DNA of 64,000 nt. Origin: CAVROP01 sp050008495. Lineage in GTDB: Bacteria; Acidobacteriota; Terriglobia; UBA7540. The position numbers and the translations under genes are program-made. This document shows positions 1 to 8,437 of this stretch, in pieces. Numbering within the stretch: the stretch's first letter is position 1; every line of letters starts with the position of its first letter. The stretch spans positions 1 through 64,000 of the forward strand of contig JBEKMN010000005.1 in NCBI GenBank assembly GCA_050008495.1, in the 5' to 3' direction. The notes beneath the pieces are model-generated. The model saw only the letters and a list, made by a program, of their open reading frames with translations. It did no database searches and was not told the origin of the DNA.

Positions 1-168
1 ATTGCGATTCGCAACTTCACAGGCGCGGACAAGCCTCAGATCTCGCTCCTCGAGCTTTTGAGCGATCGCCTCGGCCAAGTAGCGGGAGCGATGCCTGGCC
101 GCAACGCTCTTAACAAACCGGTCAGCCAACTCACTAGGCAGTGTGAAGGTCATCTTTCGTGTCGCCAT
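1..168 (-). CDS. Ribbon-helix-helix (CopG-like) antitoxin-type protein, partial
   Basis: The first 56 codons are present, starting with ATG at 168; the gene runs off the left edge. The protein starts MATRKMTFTLPSELADRF, a short basic beta-strand followed by two helices, which is the ribbon-helix-helix DNA-binding fold of CopG/VapB-type antitoxins. The segment ending RACEVANRN resembles the linker that in such antitoxins leads to the toxin-neutralising tail. An internal ATG at codon 6 is an alternative start. Family knowledge suggests a type II toxin gene (often a PemK/MazF or PIN protein) just outside the window, but this cannot be seen. The RHH fold call is fairly safe; the antitoxin role is inference. 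Confidence 0.6.
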   Translation of the reverse strand, partial: MATRKMTFTLPSELADRFVKSVAARHRSRYLAEAIAQKLEERDLRLVRACEVANRN

Positions 169-196
169 ATATACTTATTACCATACTCGCGTGCCC

Positions 197-373
197 TTAC
201 GCGCCGCCCGAAACGTCTGCCAGTTGTCGGCCGGCGTAGCGCACCTGTTCGTAGGTCATTTCGGGGAAGAAGGGCATACTCAAAACCCGCGCGCAAGCGT
301 GTTCGACATGTGGGAACCGGCCGGGTCCGAAGCCGAGAGTTGCAAAGGCTGGCTGCAAGTGGATCGGGCAGGG
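197..373 (-). pseudogene. Decayed C-terminal fragment of a DegT-type aminotransferase
   Basis: Translation on the minus strand gives about 58 residues beginning PCPIHLQPAFATLGFG and ending EQVRYAGRQLADVSGGA. These match the last residues of the intact DegT-family gene at 2293-3405 almost residue for residue, with a few substitutions (for example PELTDEQ there, PEMTYEQ here). No PLP-binding part precedes it: upstream codons in this frame lose all similarity. It is therefore the tail of a second aminotransferase copy left by deletion or recombination, not a functional gene. The substitutions show the duplication is not very recent. Confidence 0.85.
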
Positions 374-939
374 CGGAAGGATTTGGGAAAGTCCGCCGGG
401 CTCTTTCGCATTCTTCGGGAGCGACCCAATTCCCGGTGGCCCGGGCATCGTGCCCGGGCGCGGTCACGGCCAAAATGTCCGTGCCACATCATAATGAGTC
501 GCTGCTCATTTTCCGCTTGACAAGCCAAGATGGGTATGATAGCCTATCACAATGGTCTTTTTGTGGACAGTTTGTCGCAGGCAGGCGCCGCGACTGCTCA
601 AGCGCAAAAGAGAGAGGGAGCGTCCTGGCGGTGCTGAGAAAGCAAGGCCATACAAAAAATGAAAAATAGTGGGAACGAAGCTAAGAAGTACCTGAAAACA
701 AAGAACATCACTTTTTTGAAGGGTGCACATTCCGCGCGTTTTGTGTGCAAATTACCCCTCATTTGGTCCTAAAAGGAGCAAAAACGCCACGTTTTGCAAG
801 AACCAACCGAAGACTTTCGAGTCCTGAAGCCAAGCTGCGGCAGTGACAATTAGTCGGCTAGATAGGGTTTGGATTTGTATCGGTGCTGACCTAAAGGCCA
901 GCGCGAAGAATCCTGGTCAGTGGTCCGCGCCACCGCTCG
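374..939. other. Gene-poor stretch between decayed genes
   Basis: No ORF here has recognisable family similarity. It contains a copy of a dispersed repeat (672-707), a GC-rich palindromic run near 438-460, and a TTGACA hexamer at 517-522 without a convincing partner. A 37-codon reading frame (660-773) begins inside the dispersed repeat and is not counted as a gene. Confidence 0.5.
672..707 (+). repeat. Degenerate copy of the AAAACAAAG dispersed repeat
   Basis: This 36-base segment aligns without gaps to the motif found three times at 24228-24542 and three times in reverse at 56616-56990, at roughly three quarters identity. The shared core is TGAAAACAAAG preceded by a GGAAC-AAGC block. It is the most diverged copy in the window. 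Confidence 0.55.
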
Positions 940-1105
940 GTACTGGAGTCCTTTTATCCTCGCATGCTTCCCGGCGGGATCATCCTCTCTCACGACTTCG
1001 ACTCTGCGCCTGGCGCTCACGAAGCCTTCGTCGAGTATTTCAACGATCTGTCCGAGCCTGTGATCGAGCTTGGGGGGGGACCAAGGAATGATCGTCAAGC
1101 TGTAG
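940..1105 (+). pseudogene. Frameshifted C-terminal remnant of a TylF-like methyltransferase
   Basis: Read from 940, the frame gives VLESFYPRMLPGGIILSHDF and then AFVEYFNDLSEPVIELGG. This is the typical end of TylF/macrocin-O-methyltransferase-like SAM enzymes, where a FYPRM-PGG motif precedes a HD motif. After the run of seven G at about 1074-1080 the frame is lost. Dropping one G restores DQGMIVKL followed by a TAG stop at 1103-1105, exactly where the family ends. Nothing upstream of 940 encodes the SAM-binding core. Either a true pseudogene tail or, for the last few codons only, a homopolymer sequencing error; the missing N-terminus makes decay the better reading. Confidence 0.75.
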
Positions 1106-1136
1106 ACTGTTCAGCAGCCTGATGTGGCTTAGACGT

Positions 1137-2114
1137 ATGCGCGTGTTGGTTACCGGGGCAACAGGCTTCATGGGGGGAGCACTGGCGCGGGCGCTGGCGG
1201 CGGAAGGCGCCGAAATCCACGCTCTCGTCCGTCCTGGGGCAAACCGTAGCGCCCTGGACGGCCTGGCGGTAAGTTGGCGCGAAGGTGACGTAACACTGCC
1301 GGCGAGCCTTGGCGCTGCCATGGCTGGGGCGGAGTGGATCATCCATGCCGCCGGCCGGCTGGGGCAGGCCGGTGTGCCTGAGCACGTTTATCAAAGAGTG
1401 CACGTGGAGGGGACGCGCAACGTGCTGGAAGCGGCTCTCGCCATGCGGGATCGGCCGCGCGTGCTGTACGTGAGCAGCCTTGGGGTTCTCGGGCCGGTTT
1501 CAGGGCACCCGGCGGCGGAACACGCCCCTTACGGTCCTACGAATCCCTACGAGCGGAGCAAGGTGGCCGCTGAACGGGTGGCGCTTGACTTCGCCGCGCG
1601 AGGCTTACACGTCGTCATCTGCCGGCCGGGTTTTGTTTATGGACCCGGCGACCGGCATGTCCTTGGCCTTTTCCGGGCGATCAACAAAGGCCGCTTTTTT
1701 TTGATCGACCGTGGACGCCACCTATGTATGCCGACGTATATTGATGATGCGGTTGACGGAATGCTATTGTCTATGCGCTCCGCACCGCCGGGAGCTATCT
1801 ACAACCTCACCGGTCCTCGCGCTGTAAGTTTTCGGGAGTTTGGTGAGACGATTGCCGCCGCCCTGGATGTGCGGCGACCCTGGATGAACCTGCCCCGCTG
1901 GTGCGCCCTGCCGGCGGCAACGGGGTTAGAGTTGCTGGGACGGATGGGCGGTTGGGCGCCTCCGCTTGGCCGCGCGGGAGTGGCCTTTTTCAGCGAAGAC
2001 GCCCTCTTCTCTTCGCAAAAGGCAACCGACGAACTAGGCTATACCCCGAAATACGACCTCGCTGAGGGCGTGGCCCGCACCATCGCTGGGTATCGCCAAC
2101 GCGGCTGGTTGTAG
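1137..2114 (+). CDS. NAD-dependent epimerase/dehydratase (extended SDR)
   Basis: A 325-residue extended short-chain dehydrogenase. The N-terminus MRVLVTGATGFMGG holds the GxxGxxG NAD(P)-binding motif; the catalytic Tyr-Lys pair is in NPYERSK, and a conserved Ser lies in the LYVSS segment before it. The family includes UDP-sugar epimerases and dihydroflavonol-reductase-like enzymes; the substrate cannot be fixed from sequence. It stands at the left of a glycan island, divergent in sense from the DegT gene that follows, which fits a nucleotide-sugar role. An ATG at 1122 would add five residues (MWLRR); 1137 was chosen because the decayed paralogue at 8722 has the same conserved MRV start. No clear Shine-Dalgarno at either. 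Confidence 0.85.
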   Translation: MRVLVTGATGFMGGALARALAAEGAEIHALVRPGANRSALDGLAVSWREGDVTLPASLGAAMAGAEWIIHAAGRLGQAGVPEHVYQRVHVEGTRNVLEAALAMRDRPRVLYVSSLGVLGPVSGHPAAEHAPYGPTNPYERSKVAAERVALDFAARGLHVVICRPGFVYGPGDRHVLGLFRAINKGRFFLIDRGRHLCMPTYIDDAVDGMLLSMRSAPPGAIYNLTGPRAVSFREFGETIAAALDVRRPWMNLPRWCALPAATGLELLGRMGGWAPPLGRAGVAFFSEDALFSSQKATDELGYTPKYDLAEGVARTIAGYRQRGWL

Positions 2115-2292
2115 CTCCCGGGCCGTGTCAACGTGGTTGTGCACCCTGAGATTCCCCCGGCAACGACGGCTGCGGTGCTGACCGCAGGCCGAGGTGTGAA
2201 ACTTCGACAGAGCAGTGTGCTGCGACAGGAGTGGGGCAGGAAGAAACGCCTGCCGGGTGTACTCCAAGGCCCAAGAGCCGCCGGCCTCATAA

Positions 2293-3405
2293 TCAGAGGT
2301 CCGCGCCTCCAACCACTTCCGCGAGCTGTTCGCCGGCGTAGCGCACTTGTTCATCGGTCAACTCCGGGAAGAACGGCATGCTCACGACGCGGGCACAAGC
2401 CCGCTCGACATGCGGGAATCTTCCGGGTCCGAAGCCGAGAGTTGCGAAGGCGGGCTGCAGGTGGATGGGACAGGGATAATGGATCGCGGTGTGAACGCCT
2501 CGACCTTCCAGGGCCGCGCGCACAGCGTCACGCCGCTCAACGTAGACTGTGAACAAGTGGTAGACGCGTTCATCGCGAGGGTCATCAGGAAGAATCTCCA
2601 CGTCGGCGCCCTGCAAGACGCTGCGATAGAGTTCGGCAATTTCCTTGCGCCGCGCGTTCCACTGCTCGAGCCGCTTCAGCTTGATTCTGAGTACGGCGCC
2701 TTGGAATCCCTCCATGCGGTAGTTGTAACCGATCCTCTCATGGGTGTACGGGCCGATCTGGCCGTGGTTGCGCAGCGATCGCGCCAACTTGGCGACACTG
2801 GCGTCATGGGTAGTGAGCGCTCCGCCTTCACCGTAGGCGCTTAGATTCTTGCTCGGATAGAAACTGAACGTTGCCGCGTGGCCGATGCTCCCGACGCGCT
2901 TGCCGCGGTAGCGCGCGCCGTGCGCCTGGCAGGCATCCTCGAGGACCGCCAGGTTGTACCTGCGTGCGATCTCCAGGACCGGTTCCATGTCCGCAGGGCG
3001 CCCATACAAATGAACAGGAATGATGGCCCTGGTGCGTTCCGTGACGGCCAGTTCGATAAGCGCAGGATCGAGATTCGCCGTCTTGGGATCGATGTCGACG
3101 AACACCGGCGTCGCGCCCACGTAGGAGATTGCCGAGGCGGTGGCGATAAATGTGTTCGGCGTGGTAATCACTTCATCGCCCGGCATCACTCCCAGAGCAA
3201 GCAATCCGACATGCAGGGCGCTGGTTCCGGAATTCAAGGCCACGCAGTAGTCAACTTCGCAATAAGCGGCAAACTCTTTTTCGAATTCAGCGACCTCTTC
3301 GCCCAGAACGAACGCCGCGTTGCCGCAAGCGCGCTCCAGGGCCTGCATGATCTCATCGCGAAGGCCCGAGAACTGTTTCTTCAGGTCAAAATACGGGACG
3401 AGCAT
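2293..3405 (-). CDS. DegT/DnrJ/EryC1/StrS family sugar aminotransferase
   Basis: A PLP-dependent aminotransferase of the family that aminates keto-sugars bound to nucleotides. The protein of about 370 residues is full length for the family. Visible motifs are the N-terminal LVPYFDLKKQF, the LNSGTSALH cofactor loop, LEDACQAHG with the PLP-ring Asp, and FSFYPSKNL with the Schiff-base Lys (about residue 186). Start: a GTG at 3417 is possible, but it falls inside the GAGGTT ribosome-binding sequence that precedes the ATG at 3405, so the ATG is preferred. It is transcribed against its neighbours in the glycan island. A C-terminal fragment of a second copy lies at 197-373. Confidence 0.92.
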   Translation of the reverse strand: MLVPYFDLKKQFSGLRDEIMQALERACGNAAFVLGEEVAEFEKEFAAYCEVDYCVALNSGTSALHVGLLALGVMPGDEVITTPNTFIATASAISYVGATPVFVDIDPKTANLDPALIELAVTERTRAIIPVHLYGRPADMEPVLEIARRYNLAVLEDACQAHGARYRGKRVGSIGHAATFSFYPSKNLSAYGEGGALTTHDASVAKLARSLRNHGQIGPYTHERIGYNYRMEGFQGAVLRIKLKRLEQWNARRKEIAELYRSVLQGADVEILPDDPRDERVYHLFTVYVERRDAVRAALEGRGVHTAIHYPCPIHLQPAFATLGFGPGRFPHVERACARVVSMPFFPELTDEQVRYAGEQLAEVVGGADL

Positions 3406-3481
3406 GGTGAACCTCACGGACGATATTCGAGGAATCGAAAGTACCGTCCGGAAGGCCAGAAGTCAAGCAGCGCAAAGAAAA

Positions 3482-3517
3482 GTTGACAGTCGACAGTCCA
3501 CAGTCAACAGTGTCAAC
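3482..3517. repeat. Short GTCAACAGT-type imperfect inverted repeat
   Basis: The gap before the GT22 gene holds repeated ACAGT units bounded by GTTGACA and TGTCAAC, so it can fold into a hairpin. The same sequence style recurs in gaps at 12749, 35980, 54845 and 57735. Confidence 0.4.
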
Positions 3518-3570
3518 GCCTCCGGGTGGGCGGGGCTTTAGGCTTGCGAGATGTCGAACGGGGCGCAAAG

Positions 3571-5016
3571 ATGTATATTAATGGGTTTGAAATGAAATCA
3601 TCCACCTCGCTGCACCTTCTCTTGCTTACGTTTTTGCTCCTGGGCCTATTCCTGCGAGTCGGGGCAGCGTTGCGGTTCCCAACCCAGTTTCATGCTGACG
3701 AGATCTTCCAAACTCAGGAGCCGGCGCATCGCCTGGCCTATGGCTACGGAGTCGTCACCTGGGAATGGAGGCGCGGAGTTCGGTCCTGGGTATATCCCGC
3801 CTTCCTGGCAGGCGTGATGCGGGCCACTGCCTGGATGGGCCCCGGCTCCACAGGTTATGAGCGAGGAATCGTCATTGTGCTCTCCCTGATGTCCCTCACC
3901 CCCATCTGGTTCGGCTACGCTTGGGCCAAGCGCGCCGCCGGGATCGAGGCGGCCCTGATTGCGGCTGGTGCTTGCGCTTGCTGGTACGAGTTGGTCTACT
4001 TCGCCCCGAAGACGCTAAGCGAACCCGTGGCTACCAACGCTCTCCTTCCAGGCCTGTACCTGGGAATGTATGGTGAAAAACTGGGAGAGAACCGGCGCAT
4101 GCTGCTGGCCGGAGCTTTCTGCGGACTCGCCATGGCGCTGCGGATTCAGCTTGCGCCCGCAGTGGGCTTTGCGCTTCTCTATTTTTGTTATCCCCATTGG
4201 CGCAAGCGCCTAATCCCTCTCGCGGCAGGGGCCCTCGTGCCGTTACTTGCCTTCGGCTTGGTCGACCAGTTGGTCTGGGCACACCCGTTCCACTCCTACA
4301 TCAATTACATACGGACGGACCTTGTCGAGGGGGGCCACGGCTACGGCGTGCAGCCCTGGTTTTGGTATCTGGAGATGCTTTGCGTCCACCTGGGCCCGCT
4401 GGTCTTCCTCGTCCTCATGGGACTTCGCCGGAGCCCCTTTCTGGGCTGGATGGGGTTGATCATTCTTCTCACGCATAACTATTTCGCGCATAAAGAGGTG
4501 CGTTTTCTTTACCCGATGCTGCCCTTGGAAATCACCCTGGCCGCTCTCGGTTTTGTGGAGGTCTTGCCGGCGGTGAACGCACACCGGAAAAGGCCGCTGT
4601 CCTCCCGAGCAGCGGTGTTGACCGGCTTGGCGTTCTGCGCGATCAGTTCCTGCCTGCTCATCCGGCAATTCGATTGGTCCCGAAACTCCGGCGCCTTGGC
4701 CGCCTTCGATCGACTGAGCCAAGACTCTTCTCTTTGCGGCGTAGGACTCTACAAGGTTGGCTGGTACGACACCGGAGGCTATGCGCATCTGCACAGGAAC
4801 GTCCCCATGTTGCTCTTTGGGCAGGCTGCCGAATTAGACCAGCAGACACAGAGCGTTAACGCCATAGTCACCTACGGAAATCTGCCTGAAAAGGTGGACG
4901 GCTTCGAACCGGCAGGATGCTCAGGCCGCGTCTGCCTATACCTCCGACAAGGCCCCTGCGCGCCGCCCCGCACGGAGAATGAGATTAACTGGATGCTGTG
5001 GTTGAATGGAAGCTAA
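3571..5016 (+). CDS. GT22-family (ALG9/PIG-B type) polyprenyl-linked mannosyltransferase
   Basis: An integral membrane GT-C glycosyltransferase of 481 residues with many hydrophobic helices. The N-terminal loop contains HADEIFQTQEPAHR followed by a TWEW-R-GVRSW-YP stretch, and a later loop has HKEVRFLYP (His about residue 307). Together these are the hallmark motifs of GT22, the family of eukaryotic ALG9, ALG12, PIG-B and SMP3 that use dolichol-phosphate-mannose. The next gene encodes a polyprenyl-phosphate-mannose-synthase-like protein, the expected donor source; that link is inference. The C-terminal part (about residues 350-481) is hydrophilic and less conserved. Start uncertain: 3571 and 3592 are both plausible ATGs, the latter just before the first membrane helix. 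Confidence 0.82.
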   Translation: MYINGFEMKSSTSLHLLLLTFLLLGLFLRVGAALRFPTQFHADEIFQTQEPAHRLAYGYGVVTWEWRRGVRSWVYPAFLAGVMRATAWMGPGSTGYERGIVIVLSLMSLTPIWFGYAWAKRAAGIEAALIAAGACACWYELVYFAPKTLSEPVATNALLPGLYLGMYGEKLGENRRMLLAGAFCGLAMALRIQLAPAVGFALLYFCYPHWRKRLIPLAAGALVPLLAFGLVDQLVWAHPFHSYINYIRTDLVEGGHGYGVQPWFWYLEMLCVHLGPLVFLVLMGLRRSPFLGWMGLIILLTHNYFAHKEVRFLYPMLPLEITLAALGFVEVLPAVNAHRKRPLSSRAAVLTGLAFCAISSCLLIRQFDWSRNSGALAAFDRLSQDSSLCGVGLYKVGWYDTGGYAHLHRNVPMLLFGQAAELDQQTQSVNAIVTYGNLPEKVDGFEPAGCSGRVCLYLRQGPCAPPRTENEINWMLWLNGS

Positions 5017-5065
5017 GGCGGGAACTCCGCTTCCGAGCCCTGAGGTGTGCTAAACTCTGCGTGAC

Positions 5066-6277
5066 ATGATCTCAGTCGTGCTGCCTACTTACAATGAGGC
5101 TCGCAGCATCGAGGAAGCCCTGCGCCGGGCCTCCGAAGCCCTGCGGAACGCCGGGGAGGACCACGAACTGATTGTGGTGGACGATTCCAGCCCCGATGGC
5201 ACCGCAGACGTGGCGGAAACCCTTGCCAAAGAGGTTCCCGTCAGAGTCTTGAGGCGCCCCGGACGACACGGTCTGGCGACCGCCGTAGTGGACGGCTGGA
5301 GGATCGCCCAGGGAGACACTCTGGGCGTGATCGATGCTGATCTTCAGCATCCACCCGAAACCCTCGCGCGCCTTGCGAGCGCACTCCGCAGCCATGACGC
5401 GGACGTAGCGATTGCCACACGCGCGGGCCCTGGCGGAGGCTCCTCGGAAGAGTGGTCATGGATGCGACGGCTGAATTCGTGGGCGGCGCGCCACATGGCG
5501 GCCTGTGTGCTCCCACAGACTTTGGCTGAAGTGAGCGACCCCATGTCAGGGATGTTCCTGGTCCGCGCCCGGGCTCTCGGGGGAGTCCGGCTTGAACCTA
5601 CGGGCTACAAGATTCTGCTGGAGGTACTAGGCAAAGCTCACTACGGCGGCGTCGTAGAAGTCCCTTTCATGTTCAAGGCCCGGAGCCTGGGGAGCTCGAA
5701 GCTTGGCATGCGCCAGTCGCTTCAGTATCTGGAACATCTTGCCCGGCTCGCGCGCTCCACCGGCCAATTGCGGAGTTGGATCGGCTACGCGGTGGTGGGC
5801 TTCACGGGAGCAGTGGTGAACGTGGCGGCATTGACGTATCTGGTGGAGCGCCGGTCCTGGCCGCTCGGGTGGGGTTTGGCAGTGGCCATCCCGCTCGCGC
5901 TGCTGAATAACTTTTTCTGGAACTGGCTCTTTACCTTTAGCCGTTCGCGCGCATCCGATGAGGAGGGCCGGTCTGGAGTTCTCAATCGGTTGGCCCATTA
6001 CGCGAAGGTCTGTGCCTTCGGGGCAGCATTGAATGCGATTTCGACCTTACTGTTGCATTGGCTAGGGGTGCAGCTTCCTTTGGCTTCCTCCGCCGGCGTG
6101 GCGCTGGGTGGTGTCTGGAACCTCTTCTTCAACGTTCCGGCCATCTGGCGGAGTTGGGATTCTCCTACTCCGGACGGCCCTGCGGGCATTTGGGACGAAT
6201 CAGGCAACCGCGTGCTTTCGTCGGTTCGGCACGCATCCGCCTTGCATCCAAAGCGTGTGCTGGGCGGACTGCCGTAA
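5066..6277 (+). CDS. Polyprenyl-phosphate mannose synthase-like GT2 fused to GtrA domain
   Basis: Residues 1 to about 220 form a GT-A family 2 domain like dolichol-phosphate mannosyltransferase (DPM1), with VVLPTYNEARSIEE, a DDSSPDGT nucleotide-binding motif and the GVIDADLQHPPETL metal-binding segment. About residues 230 to 360 form a four-helix GtrA-like membrane domain (WIGYAVVGFTGAVVN; NNFFWNWLFTF), thought to flip or position the lipid-linked sugar. The fusion is a known bacterial and archaeal arrangement. Predicted role: make polyprenyl-phosphate-hexose at the cytoplasmic face, probably for the adjacent GT22 enzyme. The stop overlaps the next start as TAATG, indicating translational coupling. 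Confidence 0.88.
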   Translation: MISVVLPTYNEARSIEEALRRASEALRNAGEDHELIVVDDSSPDGTADVAETLAKEVPVRVLRRPGRHGLATAVVDGWRIAQGDTLGVIDADLQHPPETLARLASALRSHDADVAIATRAGPGGGSSEEWSWMRRLNSWAARHMAACVLPQTLAEVSDPMSGMFLVRARALGGVRLEPTGYKILLEVLGKAHYGGVVEVPFMFKARSLGSSKLGMRQSLQYLEHLARLARSTGQLRSWIGYAVVGFTGAVVNVAALTYLVERRSWPLGWGLAVAIPLALLNNFFWNWLFTFSRSRASDEEGRSGVLNRLAHYAKVCAFGAALNAISTLLLHWLGVQLPLASSAGVALGGVWNLFFNVPAIWRSWDSPTPDGPAGIWDESGNRVLSSVRHASALHPKRVLGGLP

Positions 6278-7257
6278 TGTTCCGGCGCATTACCCGTGAA
6301 TCCCCTCCTCAGGGAGAAGGGGACGCAGCGGTAGTTCGGTTTCGAATCGATCAGACGGATCCTGTCATGTCCATCGCGTGCTCGATGGGGATTATGGCTT
6401 ACAACGAAGAGGCCAACATCGGCCGGATGCTGGGGGCTGTGGTCTCGCAACGCTTGACAACCGTGAACTTGACGGAGATTCTCGTGGTCGCCAGCGGCTG
6501 TACGGATCGTACGGAATCTGTCGTGCACGATTGGACGCGCAGGGATCCGCGCATTCGCCTGATCGTGCAGGCGCAGCGTGAGGGCAAGGCTTCCGCAGTC
6601 AATCAGTTTCTTCCCCAGGCGCGCGAGAAGATCGTGGTGGTTTGCAGCGCTGACCTGGTGCCGGAAGCTGGCGCCATCGAAGAGTTGGTAGCTCCGTTTG
6701 CCGACCCCGCGGTGGGCATGACGACTGGACGGCCTGTACCCGTTAATGATCCTGGGACTTTTATGGGGTTTGCAGCCCATCTGCTTTGGGAATTGCATCA
6801 CCAGATCAATTTGCGCCACTTCAAGGCGGGAGAGATGATCGCATTCCGGAATATCTTCGAACGTATTCCCTACTACACCGCGGTGGACGAGGCAAGTATT
6901 GAGCCGGTCATCCGCGGTCAGGGTTACGAGGTGCACTACGTGCCGGCGGCCGTGGTGTACAACAAAGGCCCGCTCACGGTCGCGGATTATCTGCGCCAGC
7001 GCCGCCGCATTTTTGCCGGACATCTCGCGGTGCGCCACACCCTCGGCTACACCGTCAGCACCATGAGCGGGTGGCGAGTTCTGCGGGTCCTGCTGCCGCG
7101 GCTCAATTGGCGGCCTCAGCCTTTTCTCTGGACCTGGGGAGTGGCAGCACTGGAACTGTACGGACGGTTCCTTGGCAGGCAGGATTACTCCAAACGTCGC
7201 GACCAGCGCGTCTGGCAAATCGCCAAGACCACGAAAGACCTCACCTCTCGAGTCTAG
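6277..7257 (+). CDS. Family 2 glycosyltransferase
   Basis: A GT-A glycosyltransferase of 326 residues. After a 30-residue leader the core starts with MGIMAYNEEANIGRML; VVASGCTDRTE occupies the DDGS-like nucleotide-binding position and VVCSADLVPEAGA the DxD position (here SAD). C-terminal residues 250-290 contain a hydrophobic stretch suggesting membrane association. The gene starts inside the stop of the DPM-like gene (TAATG), so the two are co-translated. A downstream ATG at 6367 would trim the leader. Acceptor and donor are unknown; the position between the DPM-like gene and a radical SAM gene places it in surface-glycan or lipid-linked sugar assembly. Confidence 0.85.
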   Translation: MFRRITRESPPQGEGDAAVVRFRIDQTDPVMSIACSMGIMAYNEEANIGRMLGAVVSQRLTTVNLTEILVVASGCTDRTESVVHDWTRRDPRIRLIVQAQREGKASAVNQFLPQAREKIVVVCSADLVPEAGAIEELVAPFADPAVGMTTGRPVPVNDPGTFMGFAAHLLWELHHQINLRHFKAGEMIAFRNIFERIPYYTAVDEASIEPVIRGQGYEVHYVPAAVVYNKGPLTVADYLRQRRRIFAGHLAVRHTLGYTVSTMSGWRVLRVLLPRLNWRPQPFLWTWGVAALELYGRFLGRQDYSKRRDQRVWQIAKTTKDLTSRV

Positions 7258-7264
7258 GGGCAAA

Positions 7265-8368
7265 ATGAATTCCATGCTCGGCGTTTTGCTGCGCATTCCC
7301 GCGTTTAAGCTCTTTCGCCGCCTGGGCCGGCCGCGGATGCTGCCGCTCAACCTGACTCTCTCCCCTTCACCCAAGTGCAATTCGCGTTGTCTCACCTGCA
7401 ACATCTGGATAAAGCGGGAAAACGAACTGACTTTGGAGGAATGGCGCAAGGTGTTGGCATCCCTGGGCCGGGCCCCCTACTGGTTCACGATCAGTGGCGG
7501 AGAACCCCTGATGTACCCGCACGTCGTCGAACTCGCACAGTCAGCCTATGAACAGTGCCGGCCAGGTGTCATCAACATCCCCACCAACGCCATCTTGCCC
7601 AGCATCCCGGAAACTGTGGAACGCATTGTCCGGTCATGTCCTCAAAGTCAGGTGATCATCAATCTGTCCCTGGACGGAGTTGGCGAGAAACACGACGTCA
7701 TCCGCGGCGTCCCGGGGAACTTCGAGAAATTTGAACATTGCCTTGAGCAACTGCGCTCCCTCCGCCGGCGGCTAAAGAACCTGACCGTTGGAATCCACTC
7801 CGTGGTGTCGGTATTTAACGTAGACCATCTGGATGAAATCATCGCCTACGCCGACCGCTCCGGCGCCGACCAGTTCATTACCGAGATCGCCGAACCGCGA
7901 GTGGAGTTGGACACGGTGGGGCTGCCGATCACGCCGGACGCGGAGAGCTACGCCAAGGCCGCCGATCGACTGATCCGCTACGTGCAGAGCAAACGCTTCC
8001 GAGGCGTCTCCAGAATCACGGAAGCCCTGCGGGTGGAGTATTACAAACTGGTAAAGCGCATCCTGGACGAGCAGGAGCAGGTGATCGCTTGCTACGCGGG
8101 CTGGGCGAGCGCCCATATCTACGCCGATGGCACGGTATGGCCGTGTTGTGTGCGGGGCGATAACCTGGGCAATCTACGCGACCATGACTACGACTTCAAG
8201 GAAATCTGGTTTGGAAAGAAGATCCAGGCAGTGCGCTCGAGCATCGCGGCCAAGGAATGCCATTGTCCCCTGGCCAACGCCGCTTACACGAGCATGCTGC
8301 ATGACCCCGCGACATTGGCGCGCGTAGGTGCAAAGTTATTGCGGCGAAAGAACGGGATACCTGTGTAG
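7265..8368 (+). CDS. Radical SAM protein with SPASM-like cysteine tail
   Basis: A 367-residue radical SAM enzyme. The cluster-binding CNSRCLTC motif (CxxxCxxC) lies at about residue 40, followed by the SAM-contacting FTISGGEPL. The C-terminal region (CYAGWASAHIYADGTVWPCC and a later CHCP) has the cysteine pattern of a SPASM/twitch auxiliary Fe-S domain. It follows the GT2 gene by only seven bases and is in the same operon. Radical SAM/SPASM proteins modify peptides, sugars or lipids; in a glycan island a sugar or lipid modification is plausible but unproven. The stop codon lies inside a palindromic repeat. Start at 7265 was chosen because the conserved part begins there; an upstream extension would overlap the GT2 gene. 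Confidence 0.88.
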   Translation: MNSMLGVLLRIPAFKLFRRLGRPRMLPLNLTLSPSPKCNSRCLTCNIWIKRENELTLEEWRKVLASLGRAPYWFTISGGEPLMYPHVVELAQSAYEQCRPGVINIPTNAILPSIPETVERIVRSCPQSQVIINLSLDGVGEKHDVIRGVPGNFEKFEHCLEQLRSLRRRLKNLTVGIHSVVSVFNVDHLDEIIAYADRSGADQFITEIAEPRVELDTVGLPITPDAESYAKAADRLIRYVQSKRFRGVSRITEALRVEYYKLVKRILDEQEQVIACYAGWASAHIYADGTVWPCCVRGDNLGNLRDHDYDFKEIWFGKKIQAVRSSIAAKECHCPLANAAYTSMLHDPATLARVGAKLLRRKNGIPV

Positions 8369-8418
8369 GGGCGGCCCTGGTGGCCGCCCGCGGGCAACCA
8401 CAAGGGTTGCCCCTACAA
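8364..8418. repeat. 55-base REP-like palindromic repeat, copy 1
   Basis: Composed of two adjoining inverted repeats: a GGCGGCC/GGCCGCC stem, then a GGGCAACC/GGTTGCCC stem, flanked by TGTAGGGG and CCCCTACAA. A nearly identical copy lies at 9926-9980 in the same orientation. The left end provides the stop codon of the radical SAM gene. Such elements are abundant between genes in acidobacterial genomes. Confidence 0.85.
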
Positions 8419-8437
8419 CTTCTCGCCGGGGAAACAT

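Noticed and set aside
58..669. 203-codon plus-strand ORF at the left edge
   Set aside because: It runs antisense over the RHH gene and the DegT remnant; composition is Arg-rich shadow coding of GC-rich DNA.
660..773. 37-codon ORF beginning MKNSGNEAKKYLK
   Set aside because: Its first half is a copy of the dispersed repeat and it has no ribosome-binding site; treated as repeat sequence.
4031..4794. Minus-strand ORFs under the GT22 gene
   Set aside because: Shadows of the plus-strand gene, which has membrane helices and GT22 motifs.
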